From positions 3,683,155-3,747,154 of the forward strand of contig JAUPFP010000013.1 in NCBI GenBank assembly GCA_036925085.1: a stretch of 64,000 bases of DNA. Direction: 5' to 3'. A program made the translations under genes and the position numbers. Every line of letters begins with the position of its first letter. Position 1 is the stretch's first letter. The DNA comes from Brachycybe producta (lineage: Eukaryota > Arthropoda > Diplopoda > Playtdesmida > Andrognathidae). Under the pieces are notes generated by a model. The model searched no databases. It was not told where the DNA came from and saw only the letters and a list, made by a program, of their open reading frames with translations. This document shows positions 10,819 through 23,805 of this stretch, one piece after another.

Positions 10819-10850
10819 AATTTCTTTTTTTTTATATAATATTATGTATA

Positions 10851-10971
10851 GTCATACCTCGCGTAACGTTTACCTCTGAGAACGATATTTCGCCATAACG
10901 TAGTTGATCAAACCTTGTGCTTTGAATCCAATAATCCAGAAACGCATTTCTAACGTTAAGAGAGGTATGAC
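10851..10971. mobile_element. 121-bp TIR element (MITE)
   Basis: GTCATACCTCGCGTAACGTT at the left is mirrored by AACGTTAAGAGAGGTATGAC at the right. TA precedes the left end. CATACCTC termini at a TA target are typical of Tc1/mariner/pogo-derived MITEs. The centre carries ACGTAG and ATTTCGCCATAACG pieces. No coding capacity. Confidence 0.7.
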
Positions 10972-10979
10972 AACCTTTT

Positions 10980-12580
10980 TTGTTTAGTTTCCGGACACAA
11001 CTAATGGTGTCACAATATAGGTTTATATCATATTGGTCTTAATAACAAAGTGGCGGTCGTCACGGAAGTAATTTTTTTTTAATTCAAATTTGTTATTGTA
11101 CCACTTAGTCTCAACCATTTAAATAATTATGTGTAAATGGAAGATAGTTAAAAATGTGTCATCTTGCATGTGGTTTTTTTAAAGGTTCATGTCACTTTGA
11201 ATTGAATTATTGAAAACAGTTGTACTACCGACCGGTACCAAGTAGTTGTGTGATTTTCTGATTAATATTTTTAACTTCACCAGTTTACGTGAACGCATGT
11301 GGTGCCTTGATTTGATCATTCTATGAATTAAGTTATTAGTTTCGCCCACTTTTTTTAAAAAAAATGGCAAACTAGATATAGAGTTTAGAAAGAAAAATTT
11401 CCAATTTTAAGTTGAATTACACTTAATAATGGTTACCTAGTAATGTATGTTATGTAATAAATAATGCAATGACACAAACACGCCAACAAGTTACAATGCA
11501 AATTGCAAAGTTTAAAATTGTAAAATTGTTATGTTTGTATGAATTTTTATGGCCCAAATTCAAGAAGGAAACTAAGTGGCGAGCTATTTATGTTTTCTAA
11601 CTGAGATATTCAGAATTAATGCTTAACTTATCAACATTTAACAAAACTTCCTATTAAAAGTTTGCAAATTTAACATTTACTTTTTTTCTTCTCTGAACCA
11701 GAGTTTTTCTCATTGTTGGGAAGTAATTTGACAAAAATATTGAATAACTAATAAAATAATTTTTTTAAGTAACTAGTAATTCACATTACTTTTGAAACTT
11801 TGTAATCGTAATTAATTACATTTTCTAATGGAAATGCAATTTCTTTTAATTGCTTTTCAAATTTTATGTTTGTATTCTAAACAATTTTTGTTCTCGAATT
11901 AATCGGAACTTGAGTTAATTAATTATTTCTGATTATTGTCAAACCGCCTGATTTGCATGTTGCTTCATTTGCTTTTCTGTATATTCTAGTTTTGTAATTG
12001 CTGTTTTTGTTTGTTTGCATTTGATGATGTCACACCTTTTTGCCTCATCATTAATTTGTAAATGGAAAGTAATTCAACTGCTTTATTAGAAAATTAGTAA
12101 TATTAATTAATTTTACTTTTTAAAATTTAGTAATTTGTAATAATTGTAATTAATTACTTTCGAAAAGTAATTTGTTCAAATATTGTTTTTTTCTGCGTTG
12201 ATCCCGGTTCAAGTTTTAAGTTGAAATGCCGAGTTTCTTTCTTAAATTTGCGTTTATTACAAAGCATATTGTGCTTAGTACAGGTGTATGTATGTTAGTT
12301 TTGATACACTTGGTAGTTAAATGTTGTTTGTTGCTTAGTGTATTTGTGCGTGCGTGTGTGTGGTAGTCCAAGATAACTATTATTTATTATACTTGGTTGA
12401 GTTTTACAATGACGTAAGTCTGTAATGCTTTTCTCACGAAATGTTTCATGATATCATATGATGATTATTGCTTTCTCTTGTAAGTAAATATACTTTTTTT
12501 TTAGTTTAGTTCAACTTAATGTCCATTCCAAGGGTCAATGTGGGTTATAATGAGTCCACAACATATTATTACAACAGCTA
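10980..12580. other. AT-rich non-coding stretch
   Basis: No exon seen. At 11740-12180 there are repeated TTACTTTT / AAAAGTAAT words forming a weak fold-back. At 11600-11690 there is a diverged copy of the AACTTCCTATCAAAAGTTT family also found at 4556-4700. A TG-rich run is at 12340-12365. Confidence 0.5.
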
Positions 12581-12582
12581 AG

Positions 12583-13043
12583 GCGGGGTCACACTGCACA
12601 ACAAATTTAAGCACAACACTGCACAACCTATGGTGTGCAACTTAAGAAAATGTTCACGCTAAAGTGTAGGCCTACGTATACCTCGTTTCCACTACAAAAA
12701 TTTACTGCAGTTAAATTTCACAGTTAATTTTCTAGTGGAATTCTTAACGTGATTAATATGAACCATGGTTACATTTCTGAACACTGAAGTTAACTCAACA
12801 GCATTGACACAGTGTGGTTAACCACATTATTGAATGGTTAAATACAACACTTCCTGTGGTTCAAACAAATTTAGCCTACAAAGAAGATGGCGGATAGTGA
12901 AAGCAAAATGCACAACTTTTTAACAGAAAGTGACACAATCATTTCAAAACAGGTGTCTCAAAAATGGAAACACGAAAGTACTATTTTTAGATTGCCTGCA
13001 GTTAACTATAACCTTGGTTGAGTTGCACACCATAGGTTGTGCA
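12583..13043. mobile_element. Fold-back repeat region with nested copy
   Basis: GCACAACCTATGGTGTGCAA near 12621-12641 is mirrored by TTGCACACCATAGGTTGTGC near 13022-13041. The outer left end reads GGGGTCACACTGCAC. Inside, from about 12680, is a segment with TCGTTTCCACTAC and repeated GTTAACT/AGTTAAC words that looks like a separate insertion. No coding capacity. Confidence 0.5.
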
Positions 13044-13099
13044 CTGCTGTGTTTTACTGATACGACTCAAAGCTAATTTGCATGCTAGTGACCAATGAC

Positions 13100-15935
13100 A
13101 TTCTATAGGCACAACTCAATAGCATCATTATAGCAAGACCTCTGTCTTTCTATTGGTTGTAACAACTTCTGCATGCCAAAAAAAAAAAAAATAGAACTTT
13201 GTCCAAATTCTCCACAGCATATTTGTTGCAAGTAATAGTTGTATGATGTTGCACTACTACACATCTCAGCAGATCGTTCTATACTGTGAAGCTATCTTTT
13301 GATAACATTAGAAAATGAAAATGTATATGTCTAATTAAATTGAATTCTTGGCCATAAAAGGACATGATGTTGACAAAATAAGTTCCACGAATGTAAACAA
13401 ACAAACATAAGTTGTATAATGAGTGTAACTATATGCATTTAATTGTCTTAATATATTATATATGCCCGTTGACAGTCAATTTCAAGGACTTGCGGTGGGG
13501 GGGGGGGAATATTTATTTAATTTTACTTGAATTTCAAGTATTTGATCAAAAGATGTTTTTTTTCCTTTTCAATGGAATAACATGTTTTTTGTTTTTGTTT
13601 GGAGAAGAAGGAGTCAAGTGATGATGAGACCTATTCTATGTAAATCAGTCTTTGAGTAAATATATTTACTGTATGTATGTATGTGTGTATACATGTATAT
13701 ACTGTACATATTTGTATATTTGATGAGTCTTGTATGTACTCTCAACTATTTATGTATATGCTAATTTGTATGCTGATTAATTCTAGGAAATGTGTTACTG
13801 ACATCTCATTAGGAATTTCTCATTACCGAATTCAACATCTCATTATATGTTTTGGGTGTTTGTTATTATTTCAAAGTGAAGTTGGTTCAAGTTTTAATTT
13901 TTTGTGTTTCTAAGTTGTCTGTAAAAGGTTTTCGAGCATAGCGACAAGACTTGTGTTTCTACAAGATCAAAGAGCATATAAATATCACATTATTATAATT
14001 AGGAACCGTCTTTTTTTTCTCTCTTGTTTTCTAAATGGCTTTTTATTTTTCTGCCAACGTGTATCTTCTGTATTGTCCTATTTTTTTTTTTTTGTTATTA
14101 TAAGTTTGGTCGTGACGTTCCTTTTAAAATTTCAATGATAATATTTCAAAAAATATGTCAATTTTTTTGAAACTACTGATTTTTTTTTGTTTTGTTTAAA
14201 AATGAATAGAAATTGGGTCACCAAAAATGCGGAAAAATAGGAAGTTTACAACAAAAAAAAAAGAAATAGTAAATTAGATACAAGGACAACGCACAAGTAA
14301 CTAATTTGTGTATATGTCTGTATATTATTTATGAATAATTTGAATTTTTCTTTGTTGTGTTGCTGTTTTGTTGTTGCTGAAAGTTCTGTTTATGTATCTA
14401 AGACCGAGATTACACATCTGTAAAAACAAGCAGAAAATAGAAATCAAATTATAAAAAATCATAAAAATATCAGCTAATTTCTGCTTTCCTTTGCGTTCAA
14501 AGGTTTTCTTACTTTACAATATAAAACGCATCATGAAAATTTTGATTCTATAGAAGAGGATAGAAAAAATAGGAGCAAGAACTGAAAGGCGTGTTTTTTT
14601 TTTCTGTACTTGCGGTTGGACCACTTGTTAAAATGTCAGAAATTGCCATTTTTGCATTTGAGTCCCAGTTCTGAAAAAAATGTCTCTTATGATTTTAAAC
14701 TCCTGGTTGTAAAGTTCTTTTAATCTTTACTAATAATTGCATATCTGTGCGCATTTTTGCATTTAAGGGTGTAATTTTTCTGGTCATCTTATCACACTGT
14801 TTTTTTTCTAAGACTGGCAGGGCGTCAACCTTTTTTTTTACAAAAAAAAAAACTAATCAATAAAGTTTGAAGAAATGGAATTTAAGTTACATATATATTT
14901 AATATACAGCAGCCAGTTTTTGCTAGCTTTTTGAAAGTTGTTTTTGCAGCAAAATACTTTTATAGAAATCTTTATCCCAATATATACATTGGATATGCAT
15001 ATATAAAAGGTTATTTCTTGATAGACCAGGTTTTTGAGTTCTCCGGGCAAACATTCTAAAATTGCTAAAAAAAATTTACTTATAAGACCTGGATTTTTTT
15101 TAAAAAAAATAAAATCCAGGCAAAAAAATGTGGATTTTTTTTTTTAAAATAAAATCCAGGCAAAAAAAATTTTCCAAAAGAAATATATATTATCTTGGAT
15201 GACCATCATTTCCTTTTATCTTCCTAATTTTTTCTAATTTTTTTTTCCATTAAGAAATTTATGTAGATTATATCTTTTAGTATTTTAGGAGGGTTCTAAA
15301 CGATTAAACGCGTTTAGAAAAAAAAAATAAAGTTGTGGGTGCTTGCTTATATTGTGTGTGGATGGAGAACAAATTTGGGACATGGCCTGGGCGACGTCGG
15401 GGTCATTTCTTATCCTTTTTGGCAGTGTGTCCATCTTAAGATTCAAATACCAATGAACTTCCCATAAGACAAAAAAAATTGTTGGGAGTTGTATGAAGGG
15501 AGAAAGAACTTTTAGGCCGACTGTTTGGCGCCATAGCACTTTAACATTATAAAAGTTGATGTAGAGTCTTTGAGTAAAAGTAGTAGTTCTTGAAATTATA
15601 ACCATGTAGAAAAAAAATCGTCATCTCGGTAATTAGTCTTATGTACACATGTCTCTTTTTTTGGTCTTCTTTTTTTTTGTATTGATTTTGTTTTTCATTA
15701 GATATCTTGATTGGCAAGCGATTTTCTTCTTTGCTTTAGTTGCTTTATTGCAATATTTATAAATGCCCACGTTCTATTGAGTTCATTGCCAGGCCATAGC
15801 CTCCTTCCTTATACTTTATGTACTAAATATGTAGCAATGGTAAGGCTCAAAGGTTCATAAATAATAATTAGCTTATTATTAGGAAGTGGATTTATATGCA
15901 ATTTCTAGTGCTGAGATTTTTTTATTCAAAATCAA
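13100..15935. other. AT-rich non-coding stretch
   Basis: No exon supported. It contains a G9 run near 13498-13507, TG/TA-rich tracts at 13670-13720, poly-T/A tracts, and a small duplicated unit with AAAATCCAGGCAAAAAAA at about 15110-15170. A 106-codon minus-strand frame at 15285-15605 has no recognisable family and a poly-T interruption. Confidence 0.5.
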
Positions 15936-15944
15936 ATAAATGTT

Positions 15945-16085
15945 TCTCAATCTGTATCCCAAGTGCCAATTGTGAAGTAAGAATTCCGTTTAGATTAACC
16001 GACCATTACAGCATTTAAATAAAAAAAATAATGGTTTGTGCCTAGAACTTAAGTTGACAACTGACAGTAACCAGAGATGTGGCCT
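15945..16085. mobile_element. Partial copy of the GGCCCAAGTGCCAATTGTGA element
   Basis: TCTCAATCTGTATCCCAAGT followed by GCCAATTGTGAAGTAA resembles the termini of 39231-39475. The copy is cut short where the TIR element at 16089 begins. Non-coding. Confidence 0.45.
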
Positions 16086-16088
16086 GTA

Positions 16089-16742
16089 ATGCCTAGTTCT
16101 CACAACCTTCTTGTAGCTCGAGCTAAAATAGCCTTGGCTAAACGACTGTGTTCACATGTGAGCAGCTACATATGGGCTTCGTGACCTGCCTAAAGGGGGC
16201 GCTCACTACAGCATATTTATTTCATTTTTACAAATTTGGCACTGGCCATTATGTGTGGACATTGTGCTGTGTATAGCCTGCATAATGTATACATAAATGG
16301 AGTGAAAATGGCTGATATTGTCCATACTAATAAAACTGAATTGCATGAGTCTTCATTGAACACACTAAATGCAACATATTTTAATTGTAGGTAGGTTGAT
16401 GATTTAGAGTTTATGGAAATAAGTAATTATTAAATAAAGATCAATTGATAATTTTAAATTATTTTAATAAATTAACGAATAGACTGAAACATCTAACAAT
16501 GGAAATAGAAAATGAATGACGCCATTTTCTATTCAGATTTATGACCACCAGGTGGCGTACGATCAAGTTAACTTTTTCTTGCATTCACACTAAATAATGT
16601 GTAGGCTACATATGGGTAACCAAGGCTACCTAACCACAGCTAACATTTGACATTGACCACCATCTAGTGTGTGTTCTCACAACCCGTATACATAGGCTAA
16701 GTCCTTAGCCTGAGCTACATGAAGGTTGTGAGAACTAGGCAT
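16089..16742. mobile_element. Non-autonomous TIR transposon, about 650 bp
   Basis: The first 22 bases (16089-16110, starting ATGCCTAGTTCTCACAACC) are the exact reverse complement of 16721-16742. The complementarity continues imperfectly for about 25 more bases (TGTAGCTC-GAGCTA against the CTAAGTCCTTAGCCTGAGCTACA region). The interior has two sites of a CACCAGGTGGCG/CACCATCTAGTG type and short AT-rich pieces, and no long reading frame. Perfect outer TIRs point to fairly recent mobility by a transposase encoded elsewhere. Confidence 0.75.
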
Positions 16743-16744
16743 AA

Positions 16745-17854
16745 CCAGCCGTTTTGATTAGGAAAAGCATAAGTGCAGTTGTTATAATTAAAAGATGCAT
16801 TGATATTGCTTAAAAATCCGATTGCTTATATGCAGAAAACTCAAAATAATAAAATTTACATTTTGCAAAAGTATGCTTTAATGCACCAAATTTTATTAAG
16901 CATATGTAAATGCATATTTCATAATTAATTTTTTGGACATTAGAGAATTGTTATTGGTAAGCCTATGTGATAATAGGTTATTTTGACAAGGCATTTTTAG
17001 GCTGGTTTTGTAGTAAATAGTCCCGCTCTGCCATCTGACATATGGGACATTATGTCTCAGTTATGTTTAGATGAATTTTATACTTTAAACAAAATATTAT
17101 TTGAAAGAAATTGAAAATAATATTCAGAAATTATTATTGTTATAAATTTTTATTAAATATGATGATGATTGTTCTTCATCTTGAATGCATATTAAATTTT
17201 TACAATCAGGTTTTGTGGAATAAATGTAGGCCTATATTGATAAATAATTCCAAGATGAAAATCTCTAATTTAATAACTTGAAACTATTTTGTAAAATGTT
17301 TGCAAATGATATTTTTTCCATTTTATTCGGCATATTTACAAAGCTTTCATTTTTTACAGAGTTGTTTCATATAAATCCGTTCTTATTACGAACAACCTGT
17401 ATTGTAAGATATTTGGCTATCCAGTATTTCAAGATTTACCTGTATTAAGAGTTATTACAAGAATCTTTTTTTTTTTAAATGTCCAGTCATCATTTAATGT
17501 CATTTGCGTTGTTTTTATTTAATAATTCTCATTAATTTAACACCTAGTCATCTAATAACTGCAATTAAATGAAATTGGATGAGTGTTGGTTTTTTTATGT
17601 TTATGGTGACCTTTTATGTGCGAACACTAAACTTAATGTTATTATTTTTTATCGTGTATTGTTTCATATTCTGTACTAAATTTGAATATTAGGCTATATT
17701 CTTCTCTTATGGCATTTTTACGACTTTTTTTGTGTTTTCGGTGGCGTTTTTTTTTTTGCTTTCACCGTCTTATACTTTTTTCTGCCCTTGTTTTCTAGCA
17801 AAATATGTGAAGATAATTTTTTGCATATAAATATACATTATTGTAACATGTATA

Positions 17855-17916
<62 letters not shown>

Positions 17917-18960
17917 GAGATAAGGTGTGTTTGTTTGACGTCTATTAGAACATTCTTTTTTATGATGTTGATTATATTCATTTTGCAAATGAGATGTCAA
18001 GAAGAAGGAACTTTTTTTTTCCCTCTTCATTTCTTGTTGTTGCAATTGCTTCTAAATGTGTGAATGAGTTGTTTCTTTTTATGTTATTTTTTGTTGTTGA
18101 CTCAGTTTTTTTTTATAACTTTTTATAAGAGGCTTCTGAGGAGAGAAGTAAAGAAAAAAAAACCCTAAGTCCATTATATGATTTGAAAAGATAAATTTAC
18201 TGAAATGTGAGTTATGCCAAAGTGACATTTATGTATCTAACTAGTGTATGGATTATTTTTACCATATGCTTGTTAAAAACTTATGTCAAGTGGTAGTAAA
18301 GGTGAATATTATAACAAATCCTTGGGTTTATTTTACCACTAAGTGGAAATCTTACAGAAACTTAACAGTGAAAATGTATGGTAATGTGCAATGATGGTGG
18401 TACTTCAGCAGTTTTTTTTATGGTTAATAATGCTGCTTTACTTTGAAATTTTGTGCCCATAACAGTTTATTGTTGACTTTGCATATATTTGCAAATTATT
18501 AAAAAAAAAATTTGACAAAAGGCTTTGCAAAGCGTATTTATGATTAAATACAATTTCTATGGCTCTTCAGTTTTGGCTTTGACTTTCTTCTGTTCAATCA
18601 GAAATGAAATTTATTCTGAGAACATGAATAAATTAAAATAAAACAAAAATAGATTCTGTCCACAAACAATTTAAAAAGAAAAATTGACATGTATGTGGTA
18701 ATGTTTTACAATCCAAGATTGTCAAGCCTTAGTGGATCGTTTGCAGCGAACTTTTCAAGGGTAAAATTGTGTGTTGTGGAAGTTTTTTCAGAATAAAAAT
18801 TGTTTAATATTTACTGTATTAAAGCTTTTTTTAAGAACCATTGAAATGAAAAAGGAAAATGATTGTTTTCAAATTGTTATATCAAAATTATTTTTAACTT
18901 ATCATGCTGACATTATCTTAAACACATATTCATATAGGCTACTATCTAGTTTCTAACAAC
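16745..18960. other. AT-rich non-coding stretch
   Basis: No exon supported. The only strong structure is the GA microsatellite at 17858-17914. The flanking frames on both strands are translations of that repeat (poly RE / poly SL). Confidence 0.55.
17858..17914. repeat. (GA)n microsatellite
   Basis: An uninterrupted AG dinucleotide run of about 28 units. Confidence 0.95.
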
Positions 18961-18964
18961 TTAA

Positions 18965-19313
18965 GGTGGCTGAATAGATATTTATTTTGTTTTCATCAGC
19001 TTTTTCATGAATCATTGATATCTTTAAAAACATACTGTTATGACAAACGAAAAAAATTGTAATGAAATGTTGTTAATGAAAAAAACCTAAACTAATGTAG
19101 AAACGGTTATTTTTTAAGATATTAACCCTGAAAAACACTTCTACCATTTTAGTTTTGAAATGAATTTGAATTTTTTCATTATGTTGTTTCTAAAAAAAAC
19201 GTTCACTTGACGTATTTTTGTCTAAACTTTCCCAAAAGTAGCTATGGAGCATAGCATTAGCCATTAGCCACTGCAGTGAGGCCAAAAACGAAATAAATAT
19301 CTATTCAACCACC
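18965..19313. mobile_element. TTAA-flanked TIR element
   Basis: Terminal repeats begin GGTGGCTGAATAGATATTTA on the left and, inverted, GGTGGTTGAATAGATATTTA on the right. About 23 bases match with one mismatch. TTAA stands directly outside each end (18961-18964 and 19314-19317). TTAA target duplication is the signature of piggyBac-type transposition, although the ends lack the usual CCC start. No transposase is present. Confidence 0.75.
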
Positions 19314-19319
19314 TTAACA

Positions 19320-22300
19320 AGCAAATATAAAAAGTGCATCTCCACTATGCACCACTAGAAATCACTTTTGAGCTGCTACTTTAAACGTGCTTTAGTCATT
19401 AGTTAGATTATAAACATGAGTCACAACTTAAAATGTTTACTTTGGCATTTAAATTAAAAGTTGACATTTTTATATGTTTTAGGCGTTTTGAAACAAACAA
19501 TCTGTCTTATGACAGCACTGAGGAAGAATTCCTAGAGACATGGAGAGATATATAAACGATTTTAGATTTTTTTCTTCTTCTCAGTAAATGTATTATAGAC
19601 TATAGTAATAGAATGAGAGGGGTAATATTGCTGGCCTTCACAAAATAAAATATTTGCTCTGTAGTGTTGGTGTGTGTCCACCCATTTTTATTATGTGGCT
19701 ACCAAAGGCTTGACAAAAAAAATTGCTATCCCTTATTTTTTTTTTTAAAAAAATCATGTAATTTTATGTGGATGGTGTGGGTGGGCCCGTCAAATCTCAT
19801 GAGTCGGTTTTTAAAAGCTAATATACTTTTTTGTAAGTAATACAGCTTGCAGGTTGGGCGTCATCTAATTTTCAAAAGTAGAAAACAAGACAAATCGGTG
19901 GGAATAACCTTTTACCTCCTCCTACTCATATTTCGACAACTACTTGTACTAAGGTCCGATATATATTCATTGAAACTGGCCACTGGCCTCTTTGAATTTG
20001 ATTCATTTTTTTCTTCCATTTTCTTATTGTGTTTACCATATTATGACAACCATATTGAAGGATTGATCTCGACCTGGAAAGTCACGAAAATGAAAACTAG
20101 TCAGGGGCATTGGCCAGTCTTGTCTAAAAATCATGCAAAAGTCGGGGAATTTCTTTCATTAAAAGTTTAAAAAAATTAGAATTTGTACCGCAACTTACAA
20201 AAGCGACATCAAATGAATAATTGGATTATTATTGGCGACAAACGTTTTTGGCTCGCTCTGCTAGCCAGGCAGAAGGCTTGCAGTATGTTTAAAAATTATT
20301 TGCAAGCTTATATTATATTGAATGGATTATATTAAAATTTCATATTTACTGTAATTATGCCCATAATTAATTTAATAGTTAACAGAGGTGTAGCTGGGGA
20401 CCCGCAGACCCGCAGGTGGGGAGGGGGCGCAGAAGGTTTGGAGGGCAAATTTGGGGGTGCAAAGGGGCACATTGATTTAAACAGCAGGGGCGGCAAGGAG
20501 GGCGCAACCAAACCTAGGAGAACCTAAAGAGAATGCAATTAAGTTATGCAAATTAAAAAAAATTATAATTGCATTTGGTTAAATTAATAAACCAAGAATG
20601 GTCATGAAAAGTCAGGAAAATGGATTGTCGAATTTTGACATTGAATCCTGTATTGGTTTTGAGAAGATCATACCAAGATGGCTGCCAAATTTACATAGAT
20701 CTACATGTATTTTCTTTTATTAAAAAAATTGTAGCTCGTGTCACCTTATATTTGTTAAGAAACTAAACTTAGTAATTGTATTCGAAGCTTTGGTTTATAC
20801 TTATAAATCGTTACATGATTCTTACCAGTACATAAATTAGTTGTTAATTAGATTTTTTTTTTGTTCTTTCTGTTTTTCTCACTTGATAAGTTCGTACATT
20901 GTCAGGTGTGACAATGATGGCCAACTTCTTTTAATTTTTGCGTGTCTGTAGGGCACTGGGTTAGCTCTAGACTTTAAAAAAAAATAAGGGCGTTCCTTTT
21001 ATATTATTATCCCGTAACAATTTGTAAGGGATAATGTCATATATATGCAGGTTTTTACTATATTAAGTGTAGGTGGATTGGGTGAAGAAACTTTTTTTTT
21101 TGGGCTAAGATTGAGGCTTGGCCCCCAAAGTGAAACAATTATTTTTGGGCGTCTCTTTTATTTTATTATTATTAGGTTTTTTTTTGCGGGTACTTTTGTC
21201 ATACTTTTGAGGGAAGGTTTGAATACGAAATTTTGGCTTCTAGACTTGCATTACAGGGGGTACATTTACTACACGACAATATTTTTTTTTAATATTTTGG
21301 CGTCGTTCTGACTTTCAGTTTTTGTTTTATGTTTAACCTTTTTCTGTTTTGCGGTCATCTTTTTTTTTTCTTCTTCTGCTGTATATTAAAAAAAAGTATG
21401 CAAGATGCATACTAAGCAATTTTAGTAATTAAACTTTTAAAGATTGAAGTCTAATTATGTTTCTTTCTCTTCACTTCTCTTTTGAAAACATTCAGAAGTT
21501 TTTTTTTAGTTTAAAACTACTGAGAAAGGAGAGTAAAGTTTTGATTAGTAATTTTTTTTATATGTATAACATTTCATCACATCTTTACATCCAGGTTTTC
21601 CATTTATTTGAAATTACATTAATTAGTACATGTATATAATTATTCATTTTTTCATCATAATTTTCAAAGCTCTTGTCATCATTTTTGGATATTTTTTTTT
21701 CTGTAAAAAAGTGATGCAACCTACATTTTAAATAATAAAAAAAAAATTAACTTTAATACAGTAGATGAATTCAGTGAGCAGATTTTGACTAATTTTTGCT
21801 TCTCTGCAAAGTATTCATCAGCATATTTTTTTACATGTCAGTTTGGACTAGATTTTCTAATTATGATAGTTGCAAATTGCAATAACTTGGTTACCCTCAC
21901 ATTCAAATGCCACGCCCTCTTGAGGTTTCTGAATATATGTATATATACTGTATTCTGTATATAGAAATAAATACAGTTTGTATGTTTTTTTTTTCTCCAT
22001 TTATTTGCGTTGCTTCTGAAGCAAAGATATATCTTATTTTAAATAAGTAATTTTAAATGTTGTTTTCCACCATAAAATGGTTTATTTATTACTTTTCTTT
22101 ACCTTGTTTTAAGATTTAGTTTTTTAAGTTATTATTATTATTGTACTGATAAAAGTGCAAAGAGTTTCTTCTTTTGGCTGTTTTAGTTAGACCAATTTAC
22201 AATTTTATGTGGAAATTTGTTTTCAATATTTAAAAGATCAAAATTAGTCTAATTTCGTTGGAATTAATGATTTTTTTTGGTAGTTTTTGGCAAAACAATT

Positions 22301-23800
22301 TTAATAAAATAGACGTGCATTTTGGGATGTCATAATCAAGATAAATTTGACGTAATATTTTTTGAAGGTTTTCGTTTTTCAACTTAGAATTCCTGGTAAA
22401 GTTATTATATTGTTCTGATTTGATTGGTTGTTGAGACCGTGGTGAGCCAGGTAGATTCCTTGTTATGCTCTGAGTAACTATAACATGAATAAGTTAGACG
22501 GAAAAAGGAGTAATGTGAGGAAAGGTTTGCATTGTTGTGGTAGATGATAACAAATCATCATCATTTTCTGCACCTTTTTCCAGCAGCATGCATGGGACGC
22601 CAATATGCAATGTCATTTTAAATTCATCCATTCAAATCCATTTGACGTCACGAATTGAACCTATAGTCAAAGTCATATTAAGAAGGGATAAATTTTGTGC
22701 ACCACCAATGGCGACTTTTCACCAAATTTGTATTCCTTCGCCATTTGTTTTCCTACTCAAAGGCTTTCCTTTGATCTATTTTTGAAATAAGCAGGGACTA
22801 CTTTTTGTATTATGCATGCATACAACTTAAAATTGTTGGTGATGTGGCTAAAAACGTCCAGTAGGGGGCAGTCATTTTTTATCCTCTTTTAATATGGCTC
22901 AGACTATAACTTTGCTTTCTCACTTATTCTGGTTGTAGTTAGCCTGAGCATTAATTAGGTTTGCTTCCCTTTTCTCTTTCATGACCTGTACCAGTGTAAT
23001 TTAATGCAATGGCGCATTTCTATCAAATGGGCTCATCATTTAAATAGTCCTGCCAGTTATCTTGAGTTGACAAATAGTAGAATGCTTTCTCCAAATGTAC
23101 TCTGAATAGAGAAGGCAGAAAACATTAAAAAAATTGAATAATGTGGTAAAGAGGTTCATTGTTGTAGTAGATAATGAATGACACTATTCATGCATTCTAA
23201 ATGCAATCATTTGATGTCATGTTGAAGTCACTAATCATTAGTAGTGAGTTACTACTTGTAAACCACACCAACTTTACCTGTACTGCATAAGACTATTCTT
23301 TATACCTTGCAGAGTTGACACTAAACAGGACATCACAAATATTTGTTTATTTTTTTAAAAATAATTTCTAGGTAGCATTACTTTTATTTTAACGAATAAG
23401 GAGGAGGATTAGGTCATGGTTATAACTTATAAGAAATTGATGATGCTCTAAGTCTCTTCCTGTGTTTACTTTTTTATGTTGTGTGATTTACTATGTACCA
23501 ATAGTTTAGTACAACATATACCTTGACTATTTTATCTTTAAACACGTGTAACTTTTGGTTTATTGCAAAAATATGTTTTTTTTTCTTCTTCTGTTTGTTT
23601 GCTAGGTTTTTTTTATGTACACACACACTTTTTTGAGTGCACTGTATTGAGGTCGAGATTGGAATAAAGTAATTTTTATCAAAAAAAGAGTTTTTCAACT
23701 ACAGATGGAAAATTTAAAATGTTTTAATATTAATAAATCATGTTCAAGTTCTCATGTTTAAAAGTAAATAAAAACAAAAAAAATTGATCGAAATCCATAA
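19320..23800. other. AT-rich non-coding stretch
   Basis: No exon supported. A 107-codon plus-strand frame (19847-20170) shows no family signature. The words GGTCATGAAAAGTCAGGAAAATGG near 20600 and CTGGAAAGTCACGAAAATG near 20073 look like diverged pieces of one repeat. A G-rich segment lies at 20390-20512. Words shared between 22520-22660 and 23140-23240 (TTGTTGTGGTAGATGATAA-like) mark another low-copy repeat. Confidence 0.5.
20390..20512. other. G-rich segment
   Basis: Several runs of three or more G (GGGGA, GGTGGGGAGGGGGCG, TTTGGGGGTG, AGGGGC, AGGGGCGG) lie in about 120 bases. The composition contrasts sharply with the AT-rich surroundings, and there is no open frame of note. It could form a G-quadruplex or be the tail of a diverged mobile element. 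Confidence 0.4.
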
Positions 23801-23805
23801 GTAAG

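Noticed and set aside
10566..10820. 84-codon plus-strand frame
   Set aside because: The meaningful reading is on the minus strand (LINE ORF2 C-terminus); the plus frame is its shadow.
15285..15605. 106-codon minus-strand frame of slightly higher GC
   Set aside because: No family resemblance, a poly-F stretch from a poly-A tract, and no splice signals; possibly an old repeat.
19847..20170. 107-codon plus-strand frame
   Set aside because: No recognisable motif, no acceptor or donor fitting it, and repeat-like words at its 3' half.
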